This document shows positions 36,236 through 45,937 of a DNA stretch of 64,000 nucleotides, piece by piece. How positions within the stretch are numbered: the first letter of the stretch is position 1; each line of letters starts with the position of its first letter. The DNA is from Saccharofermentans sp. (GTDB lineage: Bacteria > Bacillota > Clostridia > Saccharofermentanales > Saccharofermentanaceae): contig JAILMW010000028.1 in assembly GCA_024692235.1 (NCBI GenBank), positions 1 to 64,000 of the forward strand, read 5' to 3'. The notes under the pieces are model-generated. The model was not told where the DNA came from and made no database searches. It saw only the letters and a list, made by a program, of their open reading frames with translations. Position numbers and translations under genes: made by a program.

Positions 36236-36859
36236 ATGTTGATCGAATACAGAGGTCATTCGTGCTTCAAGATAACCCAGGATTCATTTTCTCTTATAAC
36301 AGATCCTTATATGCCGGGGTCCGTCCCGGGACTTAAGGACCTTGATGAGAAAGCCAACCAGGTGATATGTTCTCACCAGCACGGAGATCATTACGGGCTT
36401 GAAGAGGTCAAGCTCTCGGATGTAAGAGTAGATACTCCTTTTGATCTTACGATCATCGATACTTTCCATGATGATAAGGAAGGTGCATTAAGAGGTAAGA
36501 ATAATATAAGCGTCATCTCGTATAAGGATACTAAGGTCGTTCATATGGGCGACATCGGATGTATCCCCGAAGAAGACGAGCTTGAAAAGCTCAAGGGTTG
36601 CACTGTGCTCCTTATACCCGTCGGAGGGTTCTATACGGTAGAGCCTGATGTTGCCTGGGAGATGATAAAGATGATCGAGCCTCAGGTCGTGATCCCCATG
36701 CACTACAGGGGCGATACTTTCGGCTACGATGTTATCGGTACCGTGGATGACTTCTTAAAGCTCGTCGATCTCCCCATAGAAAAAACGGGAAGTACCCTTG
36801 ATACCGACACTTTGGGATCAGACAGAAAAGTTTTGGTCATGACACCTTCCAAGGCGTGA
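36236..36859 (+). CDS. MBL-fold metal-dependent hydrolase
   Basis: 207 residues. Metallo-beta-lactamase fold with the metal motif SHQHGDH (HxHxDH) at about 46-52, then HMGDIG (about 103-108) and MHYRG. It resembles the UPF0173/UlaG-like group that includes lactonases and uncharacterised hydrolases. Cytoplasmic, no signal peptide. Ribosome site GCGGAGGAA before ATG. Substrate unknown. Confidence 0.85.
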   Translation: MLIEYRGHSCFKITQDSFSLITDPYMPGSVPGLKDLDEKANQVICSHQHGDHYGLEEVKLSDVRVDTPFDLTIIDTFHDDKEGALRGKNNISVISYKDTKVVHMGDIGCIPEEDELEKLKGCTVLLIPVGGFYTVEPDVAWEMIKMIEPQVVIPMHYRGDTFGYDVIGTVDDFLKLVDLPIEKTGSTLDTDTLGSDRKVLVMTPSKA

Positions 36860-36922
36860 TTTGTAACACAAAGAATAAGATTCGTTTGATACAATATGTA
36901 GCCGAAAGAGGTGAAAGACATT

Positions 36923-38407
36923 ATGTATAAAGTTGGATTCAGCAGCGAGAAATATGCACAGCTCCAGTCCCAGAAGATCAGGGACAGGATCGGACAGTTC
37001 GGCGGTAAGCTCTACCTGGAGTTCGGAGGCAAGCTCTTCGACGATTACCATGCTTCAAGAGTACTTCCCGGTTTTGAACCCGACAGCAAGGTCAAGATGC
37101 TGATGCAACTTAAGTCCGACGCTGAGATCGTTATCGTTATCAATGCGGATGCCATTGAGAAGAGCAAGAGAAGAGGCGATCTCGGTATTACATATGATCA
37201 GGATGTATTAAGGCTCATCGATGCCTTCACCGAGATCGGTCTTTACGTAGGAAGCGTTTGCATTACCCAGTTCAAGGGTCAGGCTCTCGCAGAGAAGTTC
37301 GAACAGAGACTTCGCCAGCTTGGCGTTAAGGTATATAAGCACTATCCCATCGAAGGCTATCCTTCCAATATCCCTCTTATCGTAAGTGATGACGGATACG
37401 GTAAAAACGACTATATCGAGACTACAAGATCTCTTGTTGTCGTTACGGCTCCGGGTCCCGGATCAGGAAAGATGGCTACATGTCTTTCTCAGCTCTACCA
37501 TGAGAATAAGAGAGGAATAAAGGCAGGATATGCCAAGTTCGAGACCTTCCCTATCTGGAGCATTCCTCTGAAGCATCCCGTTAATATCGCATATGAGGCT
37601 GCAACTGCGGATCTTAATGATGTTAATATGATCGATCCGTTCCACCTCGAAGCTTACGGCGAGACAACAGTTAACTACAACAGAGATGTAGAGATCTTCC
37701 CCGTTGTAAATGCCATCTTCGATAAGATCTACGGAGAGTCTCCCTATAAGAGCCCCACGGATATGGGCGTAAATATGGCAGGCTTTGCCATCACTGACGA
37801 CGAGGCTTGCTGCGAAGCAAGCAAGCAGGAGATAATAAGACGTTATTACGAAGCCAAGTGCAACGTAAGGCAGGGCATCTCCGACGGAAGCGACGTCAAT
37901 AAGCTGGAGCTGCTCCTCAATAAGTCCGGGATCGAAGTGTCCGACAGGAAGTGCATAAGTGCTGCCCTTGTAAGAGCAGACCAGACAGGTGCTCCTTCCG
38001 TTGCTCTCGAACTTCCCGACGGACAGATAGTAACAGGTAAGACAACGGATCTTTTAGGTCCCGCTTCTGCAGCTCTTCTTAATGCTCTTAAGGTGCTTGC
38101 GGGTATCGACCACGAGATGCCTTTGATCTCTCCTAACGTAATCGAGCCTATCCAGGATCTTAAGGTCAATCACATGGGTAACCATAACCCGAGGCTTCAT
38201 ACTGATGAGACATTGATCGCTCTTACGATCTCCGCTCAGACCAACCCCGTAGCGGAACTTGCGATGCAGCAGATAAGTAAGCTCAAGCATTCTGATGCTC
38301 ATTCCACAACGATGCTCTCCAATGTAGACATGAACATGATGCATAAGCTTGGTATCAATATCACTTGTGAGCCTACTTACGAGACAAAGAAGCTCTACCA
38401 TAAATAA
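36923..38407 (+). CDS. DUF1846 domain protein
   Basis: 494 residues. Matches the DUF1846 (UPF0371) family, with the blocks YLEFGGKLFDDYHASRVLPG near the N-terminus, APGPGSGKMATCLSQLYHE with a P-loop-like GPGSGK (about 176-186), and NHNPRLHTDE near the C-terminus. Family members are conserved in Gram-positive anaerobes and have no established function. The start is ATG 36923, 9 bases after AGAGGTG; a GTG 12 bases upstream is less likely. TACAAT at 36890-36895 may be a -10 box. Confidence 0.85.
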   Translation: MYKVGFSSEKYAQLQSQKIRDRIGQFGGKLYLEFGGKLFDDYHASRVLPGFEPDSKVKMLMQLKSDAEIVIVINADAIEKSKRRGDLGITYDQDVLRLIDAFTEIGLYVGSVCITQFKGQALAEKFEQRLRQLGVKVYKHYPIEGYPSNIPLIVSDDGYGKNDYIETTRSLVVVTAPGPGSGKMATCLSQLYHENKRGIKAGYAKFETFPIWSIPLKHPVNIAYEAATADLNDVNMIDPFHLEAYGETTVNYNRDVEIFPVVNAIFDKIYGESPYKSPTDMGVNMAGFAITDDEACCEASKQEIIRRYYEAKCNVRQGISDGSDVNKLELLLNKSGIEVSDRKCISAALVRADQTGAPSVALELPDGQIVTGKTTDLLGPASAALLNALKVLAGIDHEMPLISPNVIEPIQDLKVNHMGNHNPRLHTDETLIALTISAQTNPVAELAMQQISKLKHSDAHSTTMLSNVDMNMMHKLGINITCEPTYETKKLYHK

Positions 38408-38427
38408 TATTGAACGGTACTGCGGCA

Positions 38428-39495
38428 ATGGGGAATAAGAGACAGACCAACTTTGAGATGATAAGGATCCTGGCTATGGTCCTTATTATCATTCACCATA
38501 TATTTGTTCACAGTATCGAGCCTCAATTGTCTCAATCCGATATCTTTGAGGGGTACGAGGTCTATGACAGGCTGATGATCGTCGATTTTGCGCGTTCCTT
38601 TGGCAAGATCGGCAATATCCTGTTCGTGATGCTCAGCGGATACTTTCTGATAGATAAGAAGATCGATATGGCCAAGCACACGGTGAAGATACTGTCGGAA
38701 ATGTTCTTCGCTACTGTGGTGTTCATGCTTGCAGGCGCCGTTCATCTTTATTTCCAACCTGTATATAATGTGCTCAATCTTCGTGCATTTAACGAGGATT
38801 GGTGGTTCCCGGGTTATTACATCGTGATAATCTTTGCCGCGTGGATCGGTCTTAACAGATATCTGGTCGATGCAGGCAGGGATAAGTTCAGGATCTTCCT
38901 GATAGTGCTTTTTGCCGCGATCTCCATAGCATGGATCAGAAATGCCATGTCTGTAGTCGGATTGACAACTATCGCCATGGGCATCTTCTCTTATATGCTG
39001 GGAGGATATATAAAGCTCTACAATCCTTTAAAGAAGTTAAAGGGTATCTGGCTTTTTGTTCTGATAATATGTTCGCTCATACTTATGGGAGTGTCATATC
39101 ATATTTATGCTTCCGCAAATATGAATGCTGCCATTGCGACAGAGCAGCCGTTTTATAACCGTGATATAGAGGGCTACCTTGAGTGCTCACTTCCGTGTAT
39201 CGTTATAAGCCTCAGTCTTTTTGAAGCCTTCAAAAGGATCAAGTGCACGCCTTCTGCGCTGGTCAATTCAATATCTTCTTCAACATTCATGATCTACCTG
39301 CTCCATGATAATCGATATGCCAGGGACAGGTTTTATATGTTTGACTGGTTGTCCATGATAAGAGACGAGAATTATATCGGACTTATCTCGGGTATACTGA
39401 TCATCCTGATCGTGACCTTTGTCATAGGAATCCTTATGAGCAAGCTGTGCAACATCACAATGAAGGGGATACGAGATAAGATATTGAACCTTTAA
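38428..39495 (+). CDS. Acyltransferase family 3 membrane protein
   Basis: 355 residues, about ten membrane segments. NFEMIRILAMVLIIIHHIFVH carries the family Arg and the His-His pair, and MLSGYFLI follows. It is related to the wall/exopolysaccharide acyltransferase group and to WecH-like O-acetyltransferases. I chose ATG 38428 over an in-frame TTG at 38410; neither has a strong ribosome site, so the start is uncertain. It may modify the polysaccharide made elsewhere in the cell. It lies 20 bases after the DUF1846 gene and ends at a terminator. Confidence 0.78.
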   Translation: MGNKRQTNFEMIRILAMVLIIIHHIFVHSIEPQLSQSDIFEGYEVYDRLMIVDFARSFGKIGNILFVMLSGYFLIDKKIDMAKHTVKILSEMFFATVVFMLAGAVHLYFQPVYNVLNLRAFNEDWWFPGYYIVIIFAAWIGLNRYLVDAGRDKFRIFLIVLFAAISIAWIRNAMSVVGLTTIAMGIFSYMLGGYIKLYNPLKKLKGIWLFVLIICSLILMGVSYHIYASANMNAAIATEQPFYNRDIEGYLECSLPCIVISLSLFEAFKRIKCTPSALVNSISSSTFMIYLLHDNRYARDRFYMFDWLSMIRDENYIGLISGILIILIVTFVIGILMSKLCNITMKGIRDKILNL

Positions 39496-39526
39496 CGGAC
39501 ACCTTAACGGGAGTCCGTTTTCTTTT
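39494..39526 (+). terminator. Rho-independent terminator
   Basis: AACGGAC (39494-39500) pairs with GTCCGTT (39513-39519), followed by a TTTTCTTTT tract that runs into the first CtsR repeat. Confidence 0.75.
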
Positions 39527-39554
39527 GTCAAAAACAAAGTCAAGAAAAGTCAAA
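39527..39554 (+). promoter_or_regulatory. CtsR operator 1 (upstream of -35)
   Basis: AGTCAAG-AAA-AGTCAAA (39538-39554) fits the CtsR heptad repeat RGTCAAA-NAN-RGTCAAA with one mismatch; a further GTCAAA lies at 39527-39532. It sits just upstream of the -35 hexamer. Confidence 0.85.
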
Positions 39555-39561
39555 AAACTTG

Positions 39562-39590
39562 TTGACAAACGAAGAGGGCAGTAAGATAAT
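39562..39590 (+). promoter_or_regulatory. ctsR operon promoter
   Basis: TTGACA (39562-39567), 17-base spacer, GATAAT (39585-39590). Flanked on both sides by CtsR heptad repeats, so repression and auto-regulation are expected, with release on heat or protein stress. Confidence 0.9.
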
Positions 39591-39596
39591 AATCTT

Positions 39597-39619
39597 AGTC
39601 AAAGAAAGTCAAAGTCAAA
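39597..39619 (+). promoter_or_regulatory. CtsR operator 2 (downstream of -10)
   Basis: AGTCAAA-GAA-AGTCAAA (39597-39613) is an exact match to RGTCAAA-NAN-RGTCAAA, with a third GTCAAA directly behind (39614-39619). It covers the transcription start. Confidence 0.92.
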
Positions 39620-39634
39620 GGAGGGGTATATCAA

Positions 39635-40099
39635 GTGGCAAGACTAGTCGACGTCATAGAGATGATGATCAAAGAGATGCTCGATGAGAATGACGGAAGC
39701 GCGACTATAAGCAGAAGTTCTCTCGCCGAGAAAGCTAATTGCGTACCTTCCCAGATAACGTACGTACTTTCCACCAGATTTAAGGCGGGTAACGGTTACA
39801 TCGTCGAGAGCCGGAGAGGCGGTGGCGGACAGATAACTATTACAAGAGTCCAGCACCTGACTTCCAGCGATTACCTCAAGGGCGTACTTGATTCCGTCGG
39901 CACGGATCTTACTCAGCAGCAGGCCAAGACCCTTCTTGAGAATTGCATAGCCTGCGGTGCCATTAACGCCAGGGAAGGTAAATGCGTTATGTCCGCCGTA
40001 TCTGACAGGGCTCTTGCCAAGGTGGATACGGATGTAAGATCGGTAGTAAGGGCAGATATATTCAAGAATGCAATGCTCGGGCTGATGCTCGACAGATAA
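39635..40099 (+). CDS. ctsR: Transcriptional repressor CtsR
   Basis: 154 residues, normal length. The winged helix-turn-helix region lies at about residues 20-65 (RSSLAEKANCVPSQITYVLSTRF), with the conserved RGGGGQI wing loop that contacts DNA and senses heat, and a C-terminal four-helix domain. It represses class III heat-shock genes. It starts at a GTG that follows AAAGGAGGGG with 11 bases between. First gene of ctsR-mcsA-mcsB-clpC; the operators around its promoter show auto-regulation. Confidence 0.96.
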   Translation: MARLVDVIEMMIKEMLDENDGSATISRSSLAEKANCVPSQITYVLSTRFKAGNGYIVESRRGGGGQITITRVQHLTSSDYLKGVLDSVGTDLTQQQAKTLLENCIACGAINAREGKCVMSAVSDRALAKVDTDVRSVVRADIFKNAMLGLMLDR

Positions 40100-40114
40100 G
40101 GAGATAAGAAGAAT

Positions 40115-40759
40115 ATGAGATGTGAAAGATGCGGAGCCCCTATAGGCAACAAGATAATAAGATATAACGGCGTCCTTCTCTGTGAGAAATGCGCCAGGGA
40201 CTTAAATGTCGAAGATCCCTTCAGAGGAACGGCGATGTTAGGTCAGCCTTTCTCCATATTGGGAGAGCTCTCTAACGCTCTGATGTCGGCAAGTAACGAT
40301 CTGGACTTTGCAAACGCAAATACCCAGATAAGATGTCCGAGGTGCAAGACCACCCTTCGCGATGTAGAGACAAACGGAACCGTGGGATGTATCGAGTGCT
40401 ACAACACATTTAACGAGACTATCCTTAAGGATATCCTTAAAAGACAGGGTGCCAGTGAGTATAAAGGAAGAAAGCCCGGAACCGGAGCGGTCATAGAAGA
40501 TTTAGTGACGGAGAAGGTCAAGCCGGAAGCTTCTGCTCCCGATAAGGTAAAAAGTGATGAGATCTCTCCTAAGCCTGAGAAGAAGGAAGCTCCTAAGGCT
40601 TCCAAGGCAGATCTTCTGGAGAAGATCAAGAAGGCGGATCTCGGAACCGTGTCAGACGATGACCTTAAGGAGGCCATGATGCTGGCAGCTAAGAACGAGG
40701 ATTACGATCTTGCCGTGAGACTTCGCGACGAATTAAAGAGCAGAAAGTGGGACAACTGA
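40115..40759 (+). CDS. mcsA: McsA (zinc-finger activator of McsB)
   Basis: 214 residues. Two zinc-binding pairs: CERC...CEKC (residues about 3-29) and CPRC...CIEC (about 70-90), then a charged linker with many Glu, Lys and Ala, and a C-terminal UVR motif (NEDYDLAVRLRDELKSR, about 196-212). In Bacillus it stimulates the McsB kinase and helps ClpC activation. The linker makes it longer than Bacillus McsA. The mcsB start lies just after its stop. Confidence 0.9.
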   Translation: MRCERCGAPIGNKIIRYNGVLLCEKCARDLNVEDPFRGTAMLGQPFSILGELSNALMSASNDLDFANANTQIRCPRCKTTLRDVETNGTVGCIECYNTFNETILKDILKRQGASEYKGRKPGTGAVIEDLVTEKVKPEASAPDKVKSDEISPKPEKKEAPKASKADLLEKIKKADLGTVSDDDLKEAMMLAAKNEDYDLAVRLRDELKSRKWDN

Positions 40760-40760
40760 T

Positions 40761-41786
40761 ATGTGGTATGAAAGACCCGGTAAGGATACCGATGTAGTAC
40801 TGTCCTCCAAGGTTACCATCGTTCGTAACATCAAGGGATTCTCATTCCCGGCCAAGATGAGTGACGCCGACAGGGAAAATGCCATGGGAATGATAAGGCA
40901 GGCCGGCGGCAATATGGGATTTAATTTCATTCGCTGCGATGAGATGGACGACACTGCAAAGGAAGATGTTTTCGATCAATACTACTGTAAGTACAATTTC
41001 CTGAACTCCGAGCAGAAGACGGCTTTCCTTCTTGGTAAGAAAGAAGGTCTCGGAGTGCTCCTGGGAGATAAGGAACATATAAGCATAGTCTCCTTTGTAT
41101 CCGGTGACGATATCTTAAGTGCTTACAAGTCCGCCGAGGAGGTAGCGGAGAATTTCGAGAAGGAGATGGAGATAGCATATTCCGATAAGCTCGGCTTCCT
41201 TACGTCCGACATAAGATATGTCGGAACGGGACTTTCCATAAGCTTCCTGGTATCTCTTCCCGGTATCGAGAAGACGGCAGGTGCGCTGGCGATCTTAAGC
41301 AAGAGAGCAGAGAAGTACGACTGGCAGATAAGGCCCATTCTTCAAAGCGACGGCAATAAGGAAGCAGGCATGTTCGAGATAAAGAGCATAGCAACGCTCG
41401 GTGTCAGCGAAAGCGACATGGTAAAAAGAGCGCAGAAGGTCATCGCGGATGCGGTAAAGCTTGAAAGGTCCTGCAGGACCAACATATACAAGAAAAAGAC
41501 TCTTATCGTAGAGGACCAGTTCTACAGATCCTACGCGCTTTTAAGATACGCCAGAAGGATCGAGGCAACTGAGGTATTAAACCTGTTAGGATGGCTGAGG
41601 TTCGGTCTTGATAACATCAAGGAGAGCGAAGTGGATCTCGACTGGGATACTATCAATATGCTGACGCATAAGGTAAGACGTGACTATACTGCAGTGGATT
41701 CAAGAGGAAGAAAGAATGCTGCTTCGGCAGGCATACGTGCCGATAAGATACGAAAGGCATTGAAGAAGGATAACGAGAGGGGATGA
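40761..41786 (+). CDS. mcsB: McsB-like protein with degenerate kinase active site
   Basis: 341 residues. By position and by the C-terminal block YRSYALLRYARRIEATEVLNL it is McsB, the protein arginine kinase of the CtsR operon. Several ATP- and catalysis-related positions of the phosphagen-kinase domain differ from Bacillus McsB as I recall it: SSRIRLARN is SSKVTIVRN (14-23), HIRIQ is HISIV (S108), SCPTN is SDIRY with Asp at the cysteine (D150), GLRAS is GLSIS (157-161), and RGIYGEGSEA is RPILQSDGNKEA. The protein may have lost arginine phosphorylation and kept a scaffold role, or use a different chemistry. N-terminus is about 10-15 residues shorter. Coupled tightly to mcsA and clpC. Confidence 0.85.
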   Translation: MWYERPGKDTDVVLSSKVTIVRNIKGFSFPAKMSDADRENAMGMIRQAGGNMGFNFIRCDEMDDTAKEDVFDQYYCKYNFLNSEQKTAFLLGKKEGLGVLLGDKEHISIVSFVSGDDILSAYKSAEEVAENFEKEMEIAYSDKLGFLTSDIRYVGTGLSISFLVSLPGIEKTAGALAILSKRAEKYDWQIRPILQSDGNKEAGMFEIKSIATLGVSESDMVKRAQKVIADAVKLERSCRTNIYKKKTLIVEDQFYRSYALLRYARRIEATEVLNLLGWLRFGLDNIKESEVDLDWDTINMLTHKVRRDYTAVDSRGRKNAASAGIRADKIRKALKKDNERG

Positions 41787-41790
41787 TGAT

Positions 41791-44373
41791 ATGAAACTTA
41801 CACAAGAGACAACACAGGTAATAGTCTTCTCGAAGCGTTTCGCCGATTCACAGGGCGGACGCATGATCTCGACGGAGCCCGTACTGGCGGCTATAGCTGC
41901 TGTTGACAGCCCCGCCAAGGAGATACTTTCAAGGAACGGAGTAACGATGGAGAGCATCTGCGAGCTCATCTCGGCAGACGACATGGTGATCGAAGCTCCC
42001 GTCAATGACTATGAGATAGAAGAGAGCCTTCGCATGTTAAGGCTCGAGACAAAGAGGCTCTTTAACGATGCCGCCGATATCTCAAGGAGAGTCGGCATGC
42101 AGGGAGTCATTGCTCCCGAGCATCTGCTCTTTGTACTTGCCAACAGCAGGGCCATGACGGCAAATGCACTCCTTATAAAGGCCGGTGCCGATATAAACGG
42201 CATCATAGATGACCTTGGAGCGGAGTTTAATTCCAGAGGCGCAAGAGGGGACATCGGAGGTAACTTCAATGAAGCAGGTCCCGAGCTCGGAGGTCCCTCC
42301 GGCAGGAACTCAAAGCGCGAGAAGAACAAGAAGGGCGGCCATAAGACTCTTGACGAGTTCGGTAAGAACCTTACTCAGAGAGCTGCAGACGGTAAGATCG
42401 ATCCCGTCATCGGAAGAGAAGAAGAGATCAATCGTGTCATGCAGATACTTGCAAGAAGGACGAAGAACAATCCCTGCCTGGTAGGTGATCCCGGTGTCGG
42501 TAAGACTGCTATTGCCGAAGGCCTTGCCTTGAAGATCTCCACCGGTGATGTTCCCGATATCCTTCAGGGCAAGTCCGTATACAGCATCGACATGGGTTCC
42601 ATGGTCGCAGGTTCCAAGTACAGAGGTGACTTCGAGGAAAGGATCAAGAACGTTCTTACGGAAGCAACATCAGATCCTAACATCATCCTCTTTATCGATG
42701 AGATCCATACACTTATCGGTGCCGGCGGCGGAGAAGGTTCTCTTGATGCAGCCAACATCATGAAGCCCATGCTTACCAAGAACGAGCTTCAGATCATCGG
42801 CGCTACTACGATGGACGAGTACAGTAAGTATATCGAGAAGGATTCCGCTCTTGAGAGACGTTTCCAGAAGGTCATCGTAGATGAGCCTTCCACATCCGAG
42901 GCTATCCAGATCCTTAAAGGTCTTCGTCCCAAGTACGAGGATCACCACAAGATCCGCATCACTGACGAAGCTATCGAGCAGGCAGTAATGCTCTCTTCAA
43001 GATATGTATCAGACAGATTTCTTCCCGATAAGGCTATCGACCTTATAGATGAGGCCGCAGCAAGGAAGAGGATCAACTTCGCGGACGATAACGAGAAGAG
43101 AAAGATAGAGGCAAGACTTAAGGAGATCGAGGAAGAGAAGGCAAAGGCTGCCGAAGCACTTGAGTTCGAGAAGGCCGCAAGCCTTAAGCAGGAGGCATGT
43201 AAGCTTGAAGACAGGCTTTCCGGAATCAAGGAGAAGACTGCTCCCGATGCTGAGGGCTTCACGGGTACTCTTACTGTTGACGATATCGCAGACGTACTTT
43301 CCAAGTGGTCCGGTATCCCCGTAGCAAAGATCACAGAGAGCGATGCCGAGAGGCTCAAGGGTCTTGAGGACGAACTTAAGAAGAGAGTCATAGGTCAGGA
43401 TGAGGCAGTTACCGCCATCGCCAAGGCTATAAGAAGATCAAGGCTCGGCCTTAAAGATCCCACTAAGCCTTCAGGAAGCTTCATCTTCCTCGGTACTACA
43501 GGTGTAGGTAAGACAGAGCTTGCCAAGGCCCTTGCCGAGGTCATGTTCGGAGATGAGAACGCTCTTGTACGTATCGATATGTCCGAATATATGGAGAAGC
43601 ATGACGTAAGTAAGCTCATCGGTTCTCCTCCGGGATATGTAGGCTACGACGAAGGCGGTCAGCTTACGGAGAAGGTAAGAAGACATCCTTATTCAGTCGT
43701 ACTCTTCGATGAGATCGAGAAAGCTCATCCCGAGATCTTCAACTCCATGCTCCAGGTATTGGACGACGGAAGGCTTACGGACGGTAAGGGCAGGGTCGTA
43801 GACTTCAAGAATACGATCATCATCATGACTTCCAACATCGGCGCAAGGATGCTTACATCCGCAGCGGGAAGGAAGATCGGATTCGCATCCGCTTCCGATG
43901 AGCACGACGAGGACGAGGCAAGCCGCGAGGGCCTTTACGGCGGCAAGTCCTACAGCGAAGCCAAGGACGTTGTATTGGATGAACTTAAGAAGGCATTCTC
44001 CCCCGAGTTCATCAACCGTGTGGACGAGATCATCTTCTTCCGCATGCTCGGCAGGGATTCTCTTATCAAGATCGTAGATCTTCTTACCAGATCCGTCGGC
44101 AAGAGAGTCAGCGACATCGGTATCGAGATCGAACTTACTCAGGAGGCCAAGGAACTTCTTGCCAAGGAAGGATACGATCCTCAGTACGGCGCAAGGCCTT
44201 TAAGGAGAGTCATCCAGTCCATGGTAGAGGACAGCCTGTCCGAAGCCATCCTTGACGGAGTGGTATCTTCCGGCAATATCGCCAAGGTGGACGTAGAGGA
44301 CGGTCAGATCGTTATAAGAAACGGCGGACCCGTTGTCACGGCGGAAGCTCCCAAGGAAGAAGAGCCCGCATAA
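41791..44373 (+). CDS. clpC: ATP-dependent Clp protease ATPase subunit ClpC
   Basis: 860 residues. An N-terminal double repeat (about 1-145), D1 AAA+ domain (Walker [10 protein letters not shown], Walker B FIDEIHTL), a coiled-coil M domain carrying a UVR-type motif ([19 protein letters not shown]), and D2 domain (Walker [10 protein letters not shown], Walker [11 protein letters not shown]). A KIGFAS segment fits the ClpP-binding loop. It unfolds proteins for ClpP; in Bacillus the N-domain also binds phosphoarginine through two Glu residues, and Glu is present at both equivalent places (E29, E110), although the surrounding N-domain is divergent. It begins 4 bases after mcsB. Confidence 0.96.
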   Translation: MKLTQETTQVIVFSKRFADSQGGRMISTEPVLAAIAAVDSPAKEILSRNGVTMESICELISADDMVIEAPVNDYEIEESLRMLRLETKRLFNDAADISRRVGMQGVIAPEHLLFVLANSRAMTANALLIKAGADINGIIDDLGAEFNSRGARGDIGGNFNEAGPELGGPSGRNSKREKNKKGGHKTLDEFGKNLTQRAADGKIDPVIGREEEINRVMQILARRTKNNPCLVGDPGVGKTAIAEGLALKISTGDVPDILQGKSVYSIDMGSMVAGSKYRGDFEERIKNVLTEATSDPNIILFIDEIHTLIGAGGGEGSLDAANIMKPMLTKNELQIIGATTMDEYSKYIEKDSALERRFQKVIVDEPSTSEAIQILKGLRPKYEDHHKIRITDEAIEQAVMLSSRYVSDRFLPDKAIDLIDEAAARKRINFADDNEKRKIEARLKEIEEEKAKAAEALEFEKAASLKQEACKLEDRLSGIKEKTAPDAEGFTGTLTVDDIADVLSKWSGIPVAKITESDAERLKGLEDELKKRVIGQDEAVTAIAKAIRRSRLGLKDPTKPSGSFIFLGTTGVGKTELAKALAEVMFGDENALVRIDMSEYMEKHDVSKLIGSPPGYVGYDEGGQLTEKVRRHPYSVVLFDEIEKAHPEIFNSMLQVLDDGRLTDGKGRVVDFKNTIIIMTSNIGARMLTSAAGRKIGFASASDEHDEDEASREGLYGGKSYSEAKDVVLDELKKAFSPEFINRVDEIIFFRMLGRDSLIKIVDLLTRSVGKRVSDIGIEIELTQEAKELLAKEGYDPQYGARPLRRVIQSMVEDSLSEAILDGVVSSGNIAKVDVEDGQIVIRNGGPVVTAEAPKEEEPA

Positions 44374-44397
44374 GAGCATAAAGAGATAATCGTGTAT

Positions 44398-44434
44398 AAG
44401 ACCGCGCTTTCTGTTTGGAAAGTGCGGTCTTTAT
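44398..44434 (+). terminator. Rho-independent terminator of the ctsR operon
   Basis: AAGACCGCGCTTTC (44398-44411) pairs with GAAAGTGCGGTCTT (44418-44431), 6-base loop, followed by TATTA. Confidence 0.82.
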
Positions 44435-44552
44435 TACGTTTTTGTTCCAGAACACCCTCAAAAAACACATTTTTATTGAAATATATAGTCGATTGATATA
44501 TCATTCTTCTGATTTTTTATTATTTCGCTAATCAAAGTAAGGAGGGTATCTC

Positions 44553-45911
44553 ATGGGAGCATCATCTGCTGCACAGAGCGGCTGGCGTGCGAATAAATGG
44601 ATCCGCGCTGCTATCCCCGCATTGCTTCTTCACTGCAGTATCGGTACTGTATACTGCTGGTCAATATTCAGCCAGGAGATCGCTGATTACATCGGATTTT
44701 CTAAGGGCGCTACGGAGTGGGCATTCAGCTTTGCCATCTTCTTCCTCGGTATGTCCGCGGCTTTCCTCGGCAACATCGTAGAGAAGGACATCCACAAGTC
44801 TTCCCTTATCGCTACTATCTGCTTCGCTGCAGGTATGGCAGGAACAGGATTCTTCATCTGGTACGGAGGTGCTCATCAGCACAGCCCCCTCGCACTTGTC
44901 GGTATCTACTTAAGCTACGGCTTCATAATGGGTATCGGTCTCGGTACAGGTTATCTCTCACCCGTTAAGACACTTATGCTCTGGTTCCAGGACAGAAAGG
45001 GTCTTGCCACAGGTCTTGCAGTTGCAGGATTCGGTGCTGCTAAGGCTATCGCTTCTCCTATCATGCAGGGCATGCTCGAGGGTCTCGGTGAGACAGGTAT
45101 CTACAAGATGTTCTTCATCCTTGCAGGTGTTTACTTCGTAATGATGTTCGTAGGTCACCTTCTTCTTGCTAAGCCCGCAGGCTGGGTCGAGCCTCAGGGC
45201 AAGGGAGAGAAGCCTTCCATCATCGCTACTCTCAAGACAAAGCCCATCACCAACTACATCGGTATCTGGGTAATGTTCTACATCAATATCACATGCGGTC
45301 TCGCACTTATCTCTCAGGAGAAGATGATCGTAAAGTGTATCGGTCTTGCAGCATTTGCAGGTATCATCTCCACGATCTCCGCAGTATTCAACGCAGGCGG
45401 CCGTCTCGGATTCTCCGCATGGGCTGATACGATGAAGGACAGAAATACTATCTATAAGCTGATCTTCATCCTTTCCATCGCATTTACTCTTCTTGTAATG
45501 CTCACACAGGGTATCAAGAAAGGCGAGGGCAACGGACTTCTTATCTTCCTCGTACTTGCACTTATCTTCATCGTAAACGCAGGTTACGGCGGAGGATTCT
45601 CCAACGTTCCCACACTCCTTTCCGATCACTACGGAATGGGTTCCATCTCCGCTATCCACGGTATCACGCTTTCCGCGTGGGCTTTCGCAGGACTTACGGG
45701 TAATCAGGTTGCTACATATATCGTTAATCACTCAGGTGAGTCCATCGAGCACGGTGTCGATGCAGCAGGTAAGCCTATCATGATCAATCCCGTCGGATAT
45801 CAGAACGTTCTTTACTTCACGATCGCACTTTACATCGTAGCATTGATCCTCTGCCTTGTTCTCGTAAGACCTACAGAGAAGGCACTCGAAGCTAAGAAGG
45901 CTAAGAAGTGA
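44553..45911 (+). CDS. OFA-family MFS transporter (oxalate/formate antiporter type)
   Basis: 452 residues, twelve predicted membrane segments. The N-terminal block YCWSIFSQEI, the GIGLGTGYLSPVKTLMLWF segment and GFGAAKAIASPIMQG are those of the oxalate:formate antiporter (OFA) group of the major facilitator superfamily. In a PFL-containing fermenter it could move formate or another small organic acid, but the substrate is not fixed by sequence. Codon use is biased like highly expressed genes. It has a strong AAGGAGGG ribosome site and its own terminator. Confidence 0.85.
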   Translation: MGASSAAQSGWRANKWIRAAIPALLLHCSIGTVYCWSIFSQEIADYIGFSKGATEWAFSFAIFFLGMSAAFLGNIVEKDIHKSSLIATICFAAGMAGTGFFIWYGGAHQHSPLALVGIYLSYGFIMGIGLGTGYLSPVKTLMLWFQDRKGLATGLAVAGFGAAKAIASPIMQGMLEGLGETGIYKMFFILAGVYFVMMFVGHLLLAKPAGWVEPQGKGEKPSIIATLKTKPITNYIGIWVMFYINITCGLALISQEKMIVKCIGLAAFAGIISTISAVFNAGGRLGFSAWADTMKDRNTIYKLIFILSIAFTLLVMLTQGIKKGEGNGLLIFLVLALIFIVNAGYGGGFSNVPTLLSDHYGMGSISAIHGITLSAWAFAGLTGNQVATYIVNHSGESIEHGVDAAGKPIMINPVGYQNVLYFTIALYIVALILCLVLVRPTEKALEAKKAKK

Positions 45912-45937
45912 TCTGAAGACACAACACGAATACTAAG

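Noticed and set aside
44958..45731. 257-codon minus-strand frame
   Set aside because: Antisense to the OFA transporter and of the same composition artefact type.
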